Shown: one piece after another, positions 39,171-52,600 of the stretch
Numbering within the stretch: the stretch's first letter is position 1
Layout of the letters: every line of letters starts with the position of its first letter
Source of the DNA: Macropodus opercularis
Lineage: Eukaryota > Chordata > Actinopteri > Anabantiformes > Osphronemidae
Direction of reading: 5' to 3'
Length of the DNA: 64,000 nucleotides
Assembly: GCA_030770545.1 (NCBI GenBank)
Contig: CM061098.1
Location: forward strand, 1,836,001-1,900,000
Made by a program: the position numbers and the translations under genes
Notes under the pieces: generated by a model
What the model saw: only the letters and a program-made list of their open reading frames with translations
What the model was told of the DNA's origin: nothing
Databases searched by the model: none

Positions 39171-41916
39171 TGACCCGCTGGGGACTCGCTCCACGGGGCC
39201 ACACATTCTGGCCCCTGAGCTGCTCCGGCTTATTTCTGTTTTGTGCTGATCCCACCAGGCAGCCGCTTCGCTGCTCTCTGCACCTGGGTGATTAAATAGC
39301 AGCGTAATAGCACCTCAGGTGATTTTGATGGCGAGTTGAGTGGCAACGGCTTGAGAGAGTAAACAAACGCAGAACATTTCCCAGCATTCAGCGTGTGCCT
39401 GAGCAGAATCATTCTTTGTTTCCCTCCCCACTTCAGCTCGCGTTTGAGAAAGAGATTGTTTGCATCTCGCGCTCCAAATTGTAGTGTAGAGAAAATTGCT
39501 TCAACTGCTCGTCAAGAAAGGCATTTACTCAAAATGTGGACTCGATGTGTCACAGAGGCGGCAGCAGAGAAAAAATAGGCACAAGGACGTGAATACAATC
39601 GCTAATCTGTCCTATATGTCATTTCATGCACCGAATGATGAACTGAGCGACAGGTGACAAAGGTAAAACCACTAAGTAAAAGCAGAACAGAGGGAGAGAG
39701 AAAATCCAGGCGTTCAACTTAGTCATGTCTTGTCTCCAATACGGCCCTGAGCGCTGGGCTGATCACTACTTAGTCATGAAAATCTCTCTGTGGCCTGCAC
39801 AGGTGTAACATAATCGTGCTGACAGCTTGGTGGCGAGCTGAGTTAATGAGGCAACGCAGACTAAAAACAAGCTTGTTTAAACCTCAGGAGGACTGAGCAG
39901 AGGGACGAGCGAGGGAGAACAGAGGGAGGCTGTTCCTCTCACTGTGAGCTCTACATAAGTCAGCGCACGGTAACGTCTCGAAGAGACAGAATCACCACCG
40001 TTAAATCATAGAAACCGTAATTAAGTCGTCTGAATGTTTCTGAATTGGAGCCGAGGGACGACGTCCTGGATAAAGTGACGCGTTGAAGCTGATACTCACC
40101 TCTTAACCTGAGATCTCAGCCTCTGCAGATTTAATGGATGCACAAAGTTCAAGCTCCAACAAAAAGGCGGAGGCTGACAGCGGTTACCATGGGGACAGTT
40201 GCCGGGGCTTTGGGAGATGCCCCCCAGTGTCTCCTCCTCTGAAATTTTAAGTTGCATGAATCAATTCTGAGAGAATCCTGGATTTCTTAAAGCACAGAAT
40301 ATGTGACAAGCTTGATGTAAGTGCGACAGTAAACGCCCCACGGCCTCCTGACATCTGTATGAGAGAAGACGTGAGGCTTCATGGCCTCCACAAACACGTA
40401 GCGTCACAAACTGGAGAGTTTTCAAGCTTCATTTCTTCCTCCAGCATTTATTGTCTGCGTACAAACGTTTACTTTTATTCCAGATATTATAGTTGTTTTT
40501 CAACTGCTACTGTATCTCCCACAGTCATTTTCAAAGCCTTTGAAAGCTTTTCGACCATTTGTGACCAAATACTAATAATTAACACTTGTTGACTAACTAC
40601 TGAGTTTAAGCTGGAAAAGTGGTGGGTCAAACTGAAGTGAGAAATTAATTTCTACGCTGGGCTGTCAAATCCATATTTAAAGGCTAATGATAAATGTCAT
40701 AATTACTAGTGTTTAGTGTTTTGAGAACAAATAATGTCTAAACAGCCAGGTTTTCCCTTATTGTCTGAAACTAAAGGTTTTTTATTTTATATTTTTACGT
40801 ATGTTGCCTTTGTGTCTTAGCTGATGAATTATTGACCTTCTCCTTCTCCGCTGGTCTCTGTGCCCTGCAGAGCTGTAATAACCTGCAGCAACAATACAGC
40901 CAAACCAATAAAGAGCCAGAATCGAAAGTAAATGAAAAGAAATAAATAAGAAAAATGAATTTTATGAAAGACGAGAAGATCAAACTCCTCTACGCCTGCA
41001 AGGTTTTCATCTCTATGAACCAATTTTCTCAAACTCCAACGGTTCAGTTCTGTGAACCTTTGTCATTTCAGACATTCGTGTTCAGGCAAGTGTAATTTAA
41101 CGGTAATGATCACACTTTGCTTTTCATGGGGCTGTAGCTCTGCCGGTAAACACTAATCTGCAGCAGCTTTGAATGTTCAGTCAAGGGATGAAGGGGGAGG
41201 CTGCAGAGCACAGGTGTCAATCAACCCTCACTCATCCTCGCATGGCTGTGTAAACACAGGAGAAGACCACAAGCTTTACGTTTATTATGCAGTGTGTTGC
41301 ACGTGGCCACGCACCACCAGTCTCCACACACGGCCTCAGTTAATGAGCCAGTAACGTGGGCTTCCTCTCCTCATTTCACACGTGAGCTCCACCCACAGCC
41401 AGCGACTGAAATAGCTGCCATCTAAAGCTCAGTAGTCGAACAACACGCTGCGTTCGGCGGCGCTAAGAGCGATGCTTCGTCAAACTGAGGGCTGCAAATA
41501 AAACTTTACTCCCCGCTTCGCTGCAGGTGGGACCATTGACTCAGAATGAAGTTGTGTATTTATAATTACAAACGAATAATCAAGTACCAGATGCGCTGCA
41601 GAGAGGATTAGAGTCAGTTGTACTGTATTGTTCGTGCATATACTCACAGTGAGGTCTAGTCGTCAGAAATACAACATTCAATACCGGCTGAGTGCTGCAG
41701 GTCTTTGTGACGCCCTCAGGCTGCGTATCTGTCAAGTCTACTCCCAAACACTGTAACAGCTGAGAATAATGTTGCTCACAGTAACAAATCACAGGATTCA
41801 CTGCAGCTAAACTGACCAAATTTTTATTTCCAGGCAGTACAGACAATGAAAGTACTCGAGAAGAAAACTTTCATTTGTGTACTTGGTTACATTCAATAGA
41901 ATCTCTGAATGATTGT

Positions 41917-42452
41917 GGCCTCCCACTGGCCCCACACCGGCCCCAGCAGGTCCCACACTGGCCCCAGCAGGCCTCCCACACTGGCCCCAGCAGGCCTCCC
42001 ACTGGCCCCACACTGGCCCCAGCAGGCCTCCCACTGGCCCCACACTGGCCCCAGCAGGCCTCCCACTGGCCCCACACCGGCCCCAGCAGGTCCCACACTG
42101 GCCCCAGCAGGCCTCCCACTGGCCCCACACTGGCCCCAGCAGGCCTCCCACTGGCCCCACACCGGCCCCAGCAGGCCTCCCACTGGCCCCACACCGGCCC
42201 CAGCAGGTCCCACACGGGCCCCAGCAGGCCTCCCACTGGCCCCACACTGGCCCCAGCAGGCCTCCCACTGGCCCCAGCAGGCCTCCCACTGGCCCCACAC
42301 CGGCCCCAGCAGGTCCCACACTGGCCCCAGCAGGCCTCCCATCTGTCCCACACCGGCCCCAGCAGGCCTCCCACTGGCCCCACACTGGCCCCAGCAGGCC
42401 TCCCATCTGTCCCACACTGGCCCCAGCAGGTCTCCCATCTGTCCCACACCGG
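41917..42452. repeat. GC-rich minisatellite of cassette type
   Basis: The tract is built from short blocks (cccacactggccccagcagg, cctcccactggcccc, cctcccatctgtcc) combined into units of about 21 and 32 bases. The block ccccagcagg occurs 18 times. Variants differ by single bases (accgg for actgg). Units with catctgtcccac cluster at the right end. The tract is open in most frames on both strands (for example GPVGGLLGPVWGQWEACWG on minus), but this is a by-product of repeat structure. It lies about 0.4 kb beyond the predicted 3' end of pcgf3. Confidence 0.95.
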
Positions 42453-42866
42453 TTGTACAGTGTGTATCAGCAGCTGCAGTGTAAGCAGATAAAAACCTGA
42501 GACCTGCTGCAACGCTGTCACTTGTCCAGCTTTCATGCATCAACCTGCCACAGGCCGAACTCTAACAGAAAGGACTTGAAGATTGTCGTATATGAGACAC
42601 TGAGCAAGCGAAACACGTAAAGACTGAAGAAGTGCTGCTTTGCTCTCCTCCGATATGTTGAGCCAGTTTGTTTCTTCACAACAAAGAGCTAAAACTGTCT
42701 GGAACATTAGCTACACATCTGTGCTGTATCAGAACTATAAGAAGTTTAGTCAAACTACATTTGGTGCAACAATTATTTCAAATGTGAATGTTTTACATGC
42801 ACATTGTTAAATGTTCCTGCTTCAGCAGAACGGAAGACGTCAAACATCAGATCACTCTTAAAGGCA

Positions 42867-42872
42867 TTTATT
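42867..42872 (-). terminator. Candidate distal poly(A) signal for pcgf3
   Basis: AATAAA on the minus strand (tttatt on plus), with cleavage expected 10-30 bases to the left, where TG-rich sequence follows. A nearer candidate is at 45239-45244. Confidence 0.4.
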
Positions 42873-45238
42873 GATGAAATACACACTTAGGTTTTGACAA
42901 AAGCTTCTGTAGTTTGTAGGAAATTCCAGCCCCATTTTAGACCCAAACTCCTTGAAGTAAATGTGGCAATGGAACCAGTTCATGTGCAATAAATAATACA
43001 AAAGGAGGCAAGGAAAGAACGACACCTGTGCTCAACTGAAGGGAAAAGAAATCTGAGACGAGGATAAAACAAACTCCAGTCGTTTTGTTTTTCGGGTGCA
43101 TTAGTGTATGTTCTGAGATTCCCTGGTGACCCTCAGGACCAGAAGGCATTTAGTGACCTGAGGAACTGACTGGAAAAAAGAAACATTGGAGTTGACTGAA
43201 ACCTGGAACCATCTGAGAACCGTATATTGCACATTTTCCTTGCAAATACAACAACCACATTGCCAGATTCACACAATTCAGCTTTTTTTTTTGTTGTTTT
43301 TTTGCGCTTGACCTAAAAAAAATGTTAGTTATACATAGACAAAGCATTGCATCAACATTAGCACACCTGGAATACAAAAAAGGGGACTCAATGGCAAAGT
43401 CATCATTTAAGCTGTTTTATGCATCAGTTCTGTGTAAGATCCACCAAAGAAGGAAATCTGAGATAGAAAAAGAAGCAAATCTCTTCAAATTCATCAACCA
43501 CCAAACTTCGAGCATAAATAACAGAAATAGCAAAGACTTGACATCTGCTATGGCTCATGGGGACACGTCGCTGTGTAACTACTGACCAACTCCTGCACTA
43601 AGGTGAAGGGAGCTGCTTTCGCAATCCTGGCGCAGTAAAACATTAAGGTAAGTAGCTGTCAAAGCCTGAATGACCGCGTCGTCTGCTCCTCTGGTGGCGG
43701 AGAATAAACGGCGTGTGCTGCTACTGACGACCATCTCGGATGAAAATTTCACGCACGGCACCGATCTTAGCAGGAGGTGACGGGTGTTCAAGGTCAAGGT
43801 GCAGCGCTGACGCTCTGACAGGTCACGGCCCCCTCTGTGCTGCAGAGCTTTCAGAGACGATGCCGACCCGTCTGGGGCGAGGCATGTAAGCCTCTTAGCT
43901 CGGCCGGCTCGATGCCGGGGCCAATACAGCCAGCAGCGTTCACACCTGAACTCTGAGAAGATCAGATATCCAAGGGCTCAAAAGAACCTTGGGAATATTA
44001 CACAAAATGAGCTATGGGTGTTCTGGGCTGAAGCAGGTCTCAATCTGACTCTTAAAGCTGCACGTCCCACCAGAACAGAGCATAATGGGTGTGAGCTCCT
44101 CTTTGAGGCAGCAAATTGAAGCGAGCGCAGCCAATTTCTCAGCGGCTTCTCTTATTTTTCACAGCATCAGCCCCGTCGCGGTCTATGACTTCTTTAAACG
44201 TCCCTCGGTTCACTTTCCAGAGCAAGCCTAGGCAAGTCGCTAAACGAAACCCAATAAATAAATGGAAAAGAGAAATAAGAAAGGCCAGCACCTGCTTCAC
44301 GGACTCGAGCACGTACGAGACGGGAGGAGTGTGGGTGACTGGATGTGCCTTGAAGGAGAGAGGGGTTGTTAGCACCGTAGAAAAGCACCCATGGCAGAGA
44401 CGAACACGGCGTCCGATCATCACTGTGGCAAAGACCCCACACGATCACGCAGCTTCCCCGCCCGTCAGCCTTTTGTGTTGGAGCCCTGCTGAGCGACGCC
44501 GCTCTAGACCGTTCCCTGCACTTCACGAGGGGAAACCTTCACGCAATGGGGACAGAACTGCAAACACAAAGCTGCAGTGTGAACGCAACCGCAAAAAGTG
44601 AACACAACTGTAACACATCTGTTTCAAAGCCAGTCCAACAACACGACGCAGTGTGTGCAGCGAGCGGACAAAGGCCGGACATTTCTGTTTGTAGTCAGAG
44701 TAGTAGCACCTTGTTGGGTGACTGACAGCTTCATCACCTGAGGAAAAAGCTGTTGTGCATCCAAGAGATTTCAACACTGTTCACAGAATTGTTTAGAAAG
44801 AAAATCTGTTGCACAAAACGTGGAATGTGCTGAAAGAGACGCATGAGCATGTTCACCTGGACTTGCAGGTACGAGCAGGTTTACTAAGGTCCAAACATCC
44901 AGCGCGACTCGAAAGCGAGCTGGAAAACGAACGCTACACCGACCGAGTGACGTAAAGACTTTATGCAGGTCGTGACACAATCGAGCCAAAAACAGACCGA
45001 ACAGCTGTTGTGGGCAGATAAATAATAAGTAAATAACAGACAGACAGGTCAGTGAGGTAATACTACTTGAGGTCGGACATGCATGGGTCCAGTTAAAGAC
45101 AGTTTGGTTCAGGATTTTCAATGTTGTAAGTTAAGACATTTTGCTGCGCCACGCGTTAAGAACAGCAGGTTCCTGAGGAACAATCATCGTTAAGGTTAGA
45201 AACACACAGTTAGAAGCACCAAATGACCAAACAGTCAT

Positions 45239-45244
45239 TTTATT
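45239..45244 (-). terminator. Candidate proximal poly(A) signal for pcgf3
   Basis: A minus-strand AATAAA about 1.4 kb downstream of the stop codon. It would give a shorter 3' untranslated region. Confidence 0.3.
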
Positions 45245-46616
45245 CTGAATTTCACTATCAAAATGTTCAAAACTAAACCCTTCGCCCCTGCGCCAAACTT
45301 TTTGTGAAAAAAGGCTCAAATCGTCTTGTGAAATTAACTATTTTAACCACTGGCCGTTCAGCGGAATAATCCAAGCTTTACACGGACTGTTGGGCAGTGA
45401 CATTCCCCAGAAACACCACGGTGTGACATCAGAGACGCTCCTGTGGCCGAGCGAGTGTTGATTCGTTTGTTTGAACGGGACGACGCCTCGCGGCCACCCG
45501 GCCCGTTACGACGAGCGGGACCGCTTTCCCGCTTCGACATTCTGTTGGCGCCTCGTTGAAATTCTGCTGCCGGCAGCTGAAACTAGAATGAGTACAAGTC
45601 AAGGACGGATAATTAAGGGCTGCATGGCGTAGAAACAAGGAGCGTGGGGTGGAGGGTAGGCGTGAAGCTTTATCTGCCCTAAGGTATCGTAATGCTATGA
45701 GAACAACGAAACACACGTGTACCCAACATACACACAAATGACGGGATTTGATAGATCTGTTGTGTCTTTGTCAGACAACATAAAGATGCATCTATATACT
45801 CTGATACCAATAGTGAGTCTGTCTTTAAAAATCCTAAACCTTTTGACACTTTAACAGTCTAAAGTCTCTCTTATTCTCTTCAATCGCTCTCTGTAATGAC
45901 ATTTTATGTACAATATCGGCATATAGAACATAAATTACTACACAAAAAAATGGAGTCTATTCACAAATGACAATCATCATTAACCCAAAAGCAACTTAGA
46001 CAAAGCCACAAAATGAAATAATAAAGATTCAGAGACAATTTACTTGATGAGCTTGAAACTGATGCTATATAACTTTTTTCCATAAACGTCCTTTGCTCCC
46101 AAGACGAGGAGGAAAAAAACTCCTTGTATAAAAGAACCTCTTCTCTCAGTCGCTGTCTCGGGAGGATGAAATCTGCACAAAGCTCAAAAAAGACGGTCAC
46201 GTGAGTCCCGACATCGTTGCGTGTAAACAGAGCACCAGTAGTGTCTTGGCTCCACGTGTCTCCTCTGTACAAAAGTATAAATATATGCTTTCTCTCGTTT
46301 GTTTGTGTTTGTTTTCTGTTTAAGGGGGCGGGGTTCACATATCGAGGATGTAGCAGACACAAAAAAAAGTTTCTAAAAACACACCAGTGCTGCAGTATCT
46401 GTGCTGGAGGTCGCCAGTGTTTGTTGTAGCATTTGGCTCCACCTTTACGATCCCGATTTGCTGGCTTGTGTGGACGTCAACCGTCTGACCGTCGGGCGTT
46501 TGCTTGGTGTTGTTTGATCGTCTTTGCATAAATAAAAAGGTTTCGGCACAGTCCGCGGCCACTGGGCCCCAAAAAAGAACAAGAAACGAAAAACTAAACA
46601 GCTGTCGCCCTTCCAG

Positions 46617-46664
46617 CTACAGCAGATCCATCTTGGGTCTGTAGTGAAGCAGGAGCGGGGATTT
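46617..46664 (-). CDS. pcgf3: pcgf3 last coding exon
   Basis: The acceptor cttgcttgcag is followed by KSPLLLHYRPKMDLL and a TAG stop at 46619-46617. Human has KAPLLLHYRPKMDLL. The untranslated part of the exon continues to lower coordinates. Confidence 0.96.
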   Translation of the reverse strand, partial: KSPLLLHYRPKMDLL

Positions 46665-49600
46665 CTGCAAGCAAGCACAGCAACATGTTGGCGGCGTGAT
46701 GCATTCAGGGACATTCATTTGTTAAATCGCTGACGTGGGGAATCTTTACAGCCCAACCTTTACAGATGAAGCTTAAGCCTGCAAAAAACAAACCATTGGC
46801 TAAAGTAACGCCGTCGCCATCTTCAGTGTCAACGGACTTGAGAGCAAAATGCGACGCCACCGTCTCTGTGTTAATAATGCACTTCAGTTAAGTCACTCCA
46901 ACTCATCGGTCCCAGATAATAATAGAAAATATGAAACCAAAACATAATTATAAGCTCTCATTTCCTCATCAAACCGATTTCAGAGTCTGACACCCTCTGC
47001 ACGGTAATTTGCCTCGGCAGAATCAATAAAATCACATTAGGCCTGCGACGTGCGCTGCCTCCATACGGCGATAATACAATTTCACAGTAGATACAAAGAT
47101 ATCGTCCTGTTGTGTGAGAAAAGGCTGCTTTATGTTACCTTAAATCTCCATCTGGTCACGACAACAAATTTCAAAGTGTGGTCCTTTCCCAGGATTTCCT
47201 CGTTGCATAAAATGTCCAGCTGTGAAGAAAACGACAAAAGAGCAAATTACTGAACTGAATGTGGTTTAAAAGAGTTTCTACGTTCTCAAACGAGGAAATA
47301 AATGAAAGCCAGTGCTGCTGGTTTCACAGTGCAGAAATAAGCCCCATGCATTTGCAGCCTCCTGCTCTCATCTCTCAGTCTGAGTTATAACCTTGTGAAC
47401 TTGGGGAAGCTCGTTTTGATGAAGTGGCCCCTGGCTCCTGTGCAGCAGCAGCAGGGCTTTTTGGGAGAACACAGAGGTTCAATACTAGACACGACGCCGG
47501 TTCACCAAATCTCCCACTCCCTCTGTGAAATCAACATTGATATTCCGCCGAGCAGTGCCTCGCATCTGCATCTGCCAATCAATACTGTGGGAAAGCGAGA
47601 GGAGGCGGGAGAGAGAGAGCGAGCAGAGGCTGGGGAGAGACACGGCCACAGCATCACCTGCTGGCTACGGATGGAAGGACGCTGATGCGGGAACTGTCCG
47701 TGTTTAACACTGCGAAGGCACCGGCTAAAATCCAGGCGAGGAGCTCTTTCATCTTCAAATCCATTTTCATCCTTGTGTCAAAATAGAGAGGATCTAATTG
47801 TGATCCTCCATCGCCTTCATCACAGAAGGCGACTGATGCTGAGTCTGTAGCGTCAGTCTTTCCTCTCCGCTGTCACACCCAGTCTACTGCTGCATTCTAA
47901 TAGCACAGGGGCGGCTCTGCAGATTTTAATAAACCGCCTCCGGCTGCTGGCCAGTGAACCTGCCTGCGTTGTGTTTGCAGCCTGTTCTCTATCCTGTCGC
48001 TCAACCGGTCGAGGCAGATGCGCGTCCGTTCCTCTGCTGCCTCGCATTTTCAGAATAATCCTAAATAGCTGTATTGTAAAGTGCATTTGATGGTGTTTAT
48101 AATACAGAACATAAACACAACATTTTAAAGATTCATGGCTTCAGCTCCTGCGGAGACATTTAGAGGATCACCAGGCTTACAAACACGAGATACGAGTAAA
48201 TGGCACAGCAGTGACAAAGCTCTGCGCCTCACTCGCTGAAAACAGAATCAGTTCGAACAACAGGCTTTGAACGTCGACAAACAGCGCAACAATGGCTGGC
48301 GGGGAGAGCAGCCGCCTCGCCAAAAGTTGTGCTACGGAGGCCGACGATCTGATGGAGTCTACCCACTCATCTCCGTGACAGCCAGTGAAGAAAGGGAGAC
48401 AAAAAATAGAACGCGTTTATCAAGTAAATAGCAAAATGGAAACAAGAAGGCGTCTGTGATAATTTGTGGCATCTTGAAAATTCCATCTGTCAAATTATCG
48501 GCCACCTCTCCCCTCCTGCTGTTCGGAACAGGGTGTTGAAGACAATACGCAGAAGAAATGCCGCGTTTGGACGAGTTAGGATCTGGCTCCGGATTAAATA
48601 TAACAAACAACTAGTCTCATGTGAGTCAGCGCTTGAAAGTGCACTGACCCGACGCTTATGTCATTTCTTGTGCGTAATAAACTTTTGGATCCGGCTGGTG
48701 CTCCGACAAGTTGTCCAGAATTAAGAGATTTGTTCAGAATTGCCTCAAACCCATTTCTGGAAAACAAAGAAAAGCCTGCAACATTTTTTGTCAGCGTCTA
48801 CTCGATGACTGTATCTTATTTGTTAAGAAAACTAATTCTGGGCCCAAACGGACTGAGCAGACAAAACATTTCTCTTCAGTCCGTTTGTTTCGGCTTTTCG
48901 CTCGGCTTCTCACTCGTCTGTACCTCGTTAAATGATGTCAGGTTGAGCTTTTTGGCGATGAACTTCTTGAGGTGTAGGACTGTGGCTTGCGCCGAACAGC
49001 GGATCCACTTGCGTTTCAGACCCCGGAGCTTGCTGCTGTTACACTCCAAGCAGATGCTGACCTGTCAGAGGAAACAGCAGAGACTGTGAGAAGGCATCGA
49101 CGTCCACAAGCTGCATCCTCGTACACATCTGGAACATCCTGTCTCTGTGTCAGAACTATTACAGTAAAAACACATCAGTATATTTCATGTCAAGGTACCC
49201 GCAGCCTGGCTCATTTCCCCAGAAATAAACATACGACAGCAGTGGATTAAAACGTTCATGACTTGCTGCGGCCAACATGAGCCGAGTGGGACCTTCGCCA
49301 CTTTATCGGCCTACTGTGCAGCGGTAGCTGGGTAATTCCAACCGACACCGGTGTTGATTTCCCTTCTGCTTCCGCCGCACATCTCGCTGCACCTGCTTTG
49401 TCTGTTTGCGTTCTGCTTATTGGCTCCTTTCACGCGGCCGAGTCGCTGCCATCGGCCCGTGTTTCCCCCCCGAGGCGTCGCGGTCGGTGGGTTTGGCAGT
49501 CGATGGTTGCAGGAGTCAGGATGCATTACTGCCACGGAGCATCGAATCGAATCGGCCCACACGAATCGAAGCGCGAGGGGGGGCGAAGCTTCATCTGTGG

Positions 49601-52600
49601 GCGTCCTCTCCATTTCTCAGTGCTGTGAGACAGGAAGAGCCCGGGCGTGGTCGGAACGTGGCCCGGGCTCTGCTTGCACTTGGCTCGTCGCTGCTCCTTG
49701 GATGAGCCGCACCATGATGTGGCTTTTTCCAGAGGTAATGAGGGAGGCTTTAGAGCGGAGTAAACGCTCTCAGCGGCGATCCGGACTCCGCTGTGGCTCG
49801 GTACCAGTCAGCGGTGGATTAATGACGTCATTATGGAGCCAAAGAGTCCGGCTGCACGTGAACAGACGCACTGACCAACATCTATCAAACTGAATGGCTG
49901 CTGATCTGTGCGCAGGCCGCGGTCGCGAGCACATGAAAAGCTCAGGTTTCCCTGCGACTATTCGCTCTGGACCACTAGCAAATCAGCCTTCGCGCGTTCA
50001 AGGCTTGATTAATTATTTAGAGCAAAGCCGCATTCTTCAATTTCTTCAAAGTAGCCTCTTTAAGCCCAGAATAGCTGAGGTTTATTAAATTTACACGGCC
50101 TGCTCTCACCCTATCAAAGCTTGATGAGCGCCTGGAGGTGACCCCGTCCCTCACGCTCATACCGACTACATTAACCTCTCCACAGCCACAGCTCCACGCT
50201 TTGCTGTTAACGCAGCCTTCTCTGATTAATACGTCTCTATCACACCGCTTTCTGCTTTCCCCTGTTTTTCTGGTGTGTCACGACTTTCATTAGCTGCATC
50301 TGGCTGCTTTCCGAGGCCAAGGTTACTCTTGGAAGTCGCCCAGAAGCTGGTTCTTATACCCGAGTGGCTTCTACATCTCCAGCGACACCGGAATGGAAGA
50401 ACAATTTCATCCATCGTGATTGCAACTGCTGCTATTACGCCGCACAGGCTGCTGTGCCGCTATTACAGCTCAGGTATCACTGCGGCCGCTTTACGGTTCG
50501 AGCTCACTGCAAAATAAAAGACCTTTAAAGAATCGGTGTCATCCATGGTTAGTAAGCGCTGAAGCTGTGGGCGAGACCTGTGCATTGATCTTTCTTTGCA
50601 TGAGTCTGACTTGGCAGATTTATGCCTGATGCGATTCTTGCAGCTCCTTTGGACCCTTCTCTGCTCGTTCCATCTACTGTGTGAACCTCCAGCAAACAAC
50701 CTCTCTTCACATCACATATTCACGTTAGTCTCACTTTGCCAGTCTTCACCATCACATGATCCTTCCCTCCATCATTAACCCCTGACAATTACATGCTATA
50801 ACATTATAATCCCACCTTATTAACTGGCCTTCCTGACAGCAGGATGTTTCTTCCCCTCTCAACCCTTCAAATCTCTCATTTTCCTCAGCTCCTCCCCAGC
50901 ACGTAAATGCACCATTAGCCATTCTGTGCCCATTCTGCAGCACCGCAGAATATTCAGAGGCCAGGACCTTCGCCCTCGTCAGGGCAGCCTGTCTTCCAAA
51001 CATGCCAGTAAAGAGCTGGTTGATTGGAGACGACTGTCTCCCTGTTGCCTGCTTGTTCTAAAAACAGAACGGTGCAAACTCAGTTTTCTTCAAACTGTGC
51101 AAAATGCGGACGCAGGGACGGAGCTTTGTTTCTGTGATGGCGTCTGTTCAGCATCTCTCGCTCTCTCTGCATTAATAATGTCATTTTGCAGGGCTTGAGA
51201 ATGAGCCAGAACACAAAGGAAAGCAGGAAAAGCTGTTTTCCAGAGCTGCGCCTGACATGTGGCTGATCGACACAGAACAAAATACAAAATAAAACATTTG
51301 GGGCCATTTTTATGAAAGCACTAATTGATGTGAAGTCTTTGAAGGTAATTGTACCAACAACACATTTATTTTGCTTCATGTTTTTACGGCTGACAAGCGG
51401 TTGTTCCTCAGATTTTCTAATGTTGGTTGAGTGATTTGAGTGAGACTCAGTTCTTTCACTTGAAGCATGATGTGAAAACAACCACTGGACTGACCCACAC
51501 TGCATCTAGATGCAGGCAGGCATCCCAAGGTCTGAGCCCAGTAAATACCTGCTCGTCGCTGCGATGATAGTCGTTGTCCTCTTCCGGTTTCTCCTCTCCC
51601 GCCTCCTTGTTGGCCGTGTCTTCTGATTTTGTGTCGCCTGCAAACCAAGGAGGGAACAATTAGTGAGCAGCTGCGTTCTCAGTTAAACTGCTTCAGTGTG
51701 ATTAGTCTATTAGTGTGGCAGCGTTTTCCTACGTCACACTTATCAACTTAAACCTTAAAAGGTTTAAGTCCATTTGAAACCAGCCTCGTCGTCTCTGTGT
51801 GGTATTTCAGCAGCCTGCTCCGTCTCCAGGTGCATTAATAAGACAATTACGTGTCAGGGGGTGTCAAAGCATCCTTGAAACATCTTCTCCCGTTTCTGGG
51901 CACGTCTCCATACTGATTAGAGACCCCGTGGACCAGCATCCGCTCTGCTTTCAAACAGAGACGCTTTCTTTTCTGCCAATAAAGGCAACTTTTAAAACCA
52001 AAGTAAAACTGCTGCTACGCAGTCGCTCAGGGCAGCCGTTGTGCATCTCATGGGTTTTCTTGTAGGCTGTGGCATTCTAGTAGTATTGGATTTGTAGATA
52101 TGAAACTCGGTTATTAAAGTCAAATTTGTGCTGCTGTGGTCGGTATTGCTTTTCTGTGAACTTTGAAAACAAAGGAATTCAGTCTATTCTTCTTAGATTT
52201 AATGGCGGTAATAACGTGGCGTGTGGACAGTTTACTCGTGCTCAGATTGGAGCTGGGACTGAATTCATCGCTCTGCGTTTATTTTCTGTTTGGCCTAACT
52301 GTCACCAATTGCAGAGTATTACTGCAAAGGTCTGAGCTCGCTGTGTTGTTCCTGCCGTGGTTGTCTCCAGAGTCGACCTCTCTGACTGTTTATCAAGAGG
52401 AGCCTGATCTTATTGCTGTGGTTCACCTTCAAACCACCCCCAGAGCACCTCAGTGACTCTAAACAGACATGAAGACCCTGTTTGTGTTGGAGGTGGCAGT
52501 GTCGGGTAATTGGAAGACTGCTCAGGGTCTGGGGATTTTCAAAACCGAGCTGTCTCGCTCGCACGGTTCCCTTTTTATTTCTCTCAGTTTAACGACGTTA

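Larger units (their letters stand above)
32610..41910. other. Non-coding stretch with possible regulatory elements
   Basis: No gene is recognised. The part at 36440-36960 (poly-T tracts, ccgtgggtaaacaggatgg, caaattaattcaatag) looks like a conserved non-coding element. Frames of 119 codons (34160-34519, minus) and about 100 codons (34658-35141, both strands) have no protein-like character. Confidence 0.25.
42845..46616 (-). other. pcgf3: Probable 3' untranslated region of pcgf3
   Basis: No coding exon is recognisable here. A minus-strand AATAAA lies at 42872-42867 with TG-rich sequence downstream, and another lies at 45244-45239. AT-rich blocks at 45730-46100 and 43260-43560 look like vertebrate 3' untranslated sequence. 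The end point is inferred from the signal alone. Plus-strand frames of up to 161 codons at 44116-44601 do not look like a protein. Confidence 0.4.

Noticed and set aside
41807..42543. Open frames of 190-221 codons on both strands
   Set aside because: They lie in the GC-rich minisatellite. All frames are open because the repeat lacks stops, and the peptides are pure repeats of the DNA blocks.
13800..42800. Search for a complexin gene, the neighbour of PCGF3 in mammals
   Set aside because: No segment resembling the conserved complexin helix or its C-terminus was found on either strand, so I do not claim it.
44116..44601. 161-codon plus-strand frame
   Set aside because: It lies antisense to the likely pcgf3 3' untranslated region. 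Its composition is random-looking and no domain is seen.
49351..49893. 180-codon plus-strand frame
   Set aside because: It lies over a CpG-rich intron patch where stops are rare. It has no protein-like pattern.
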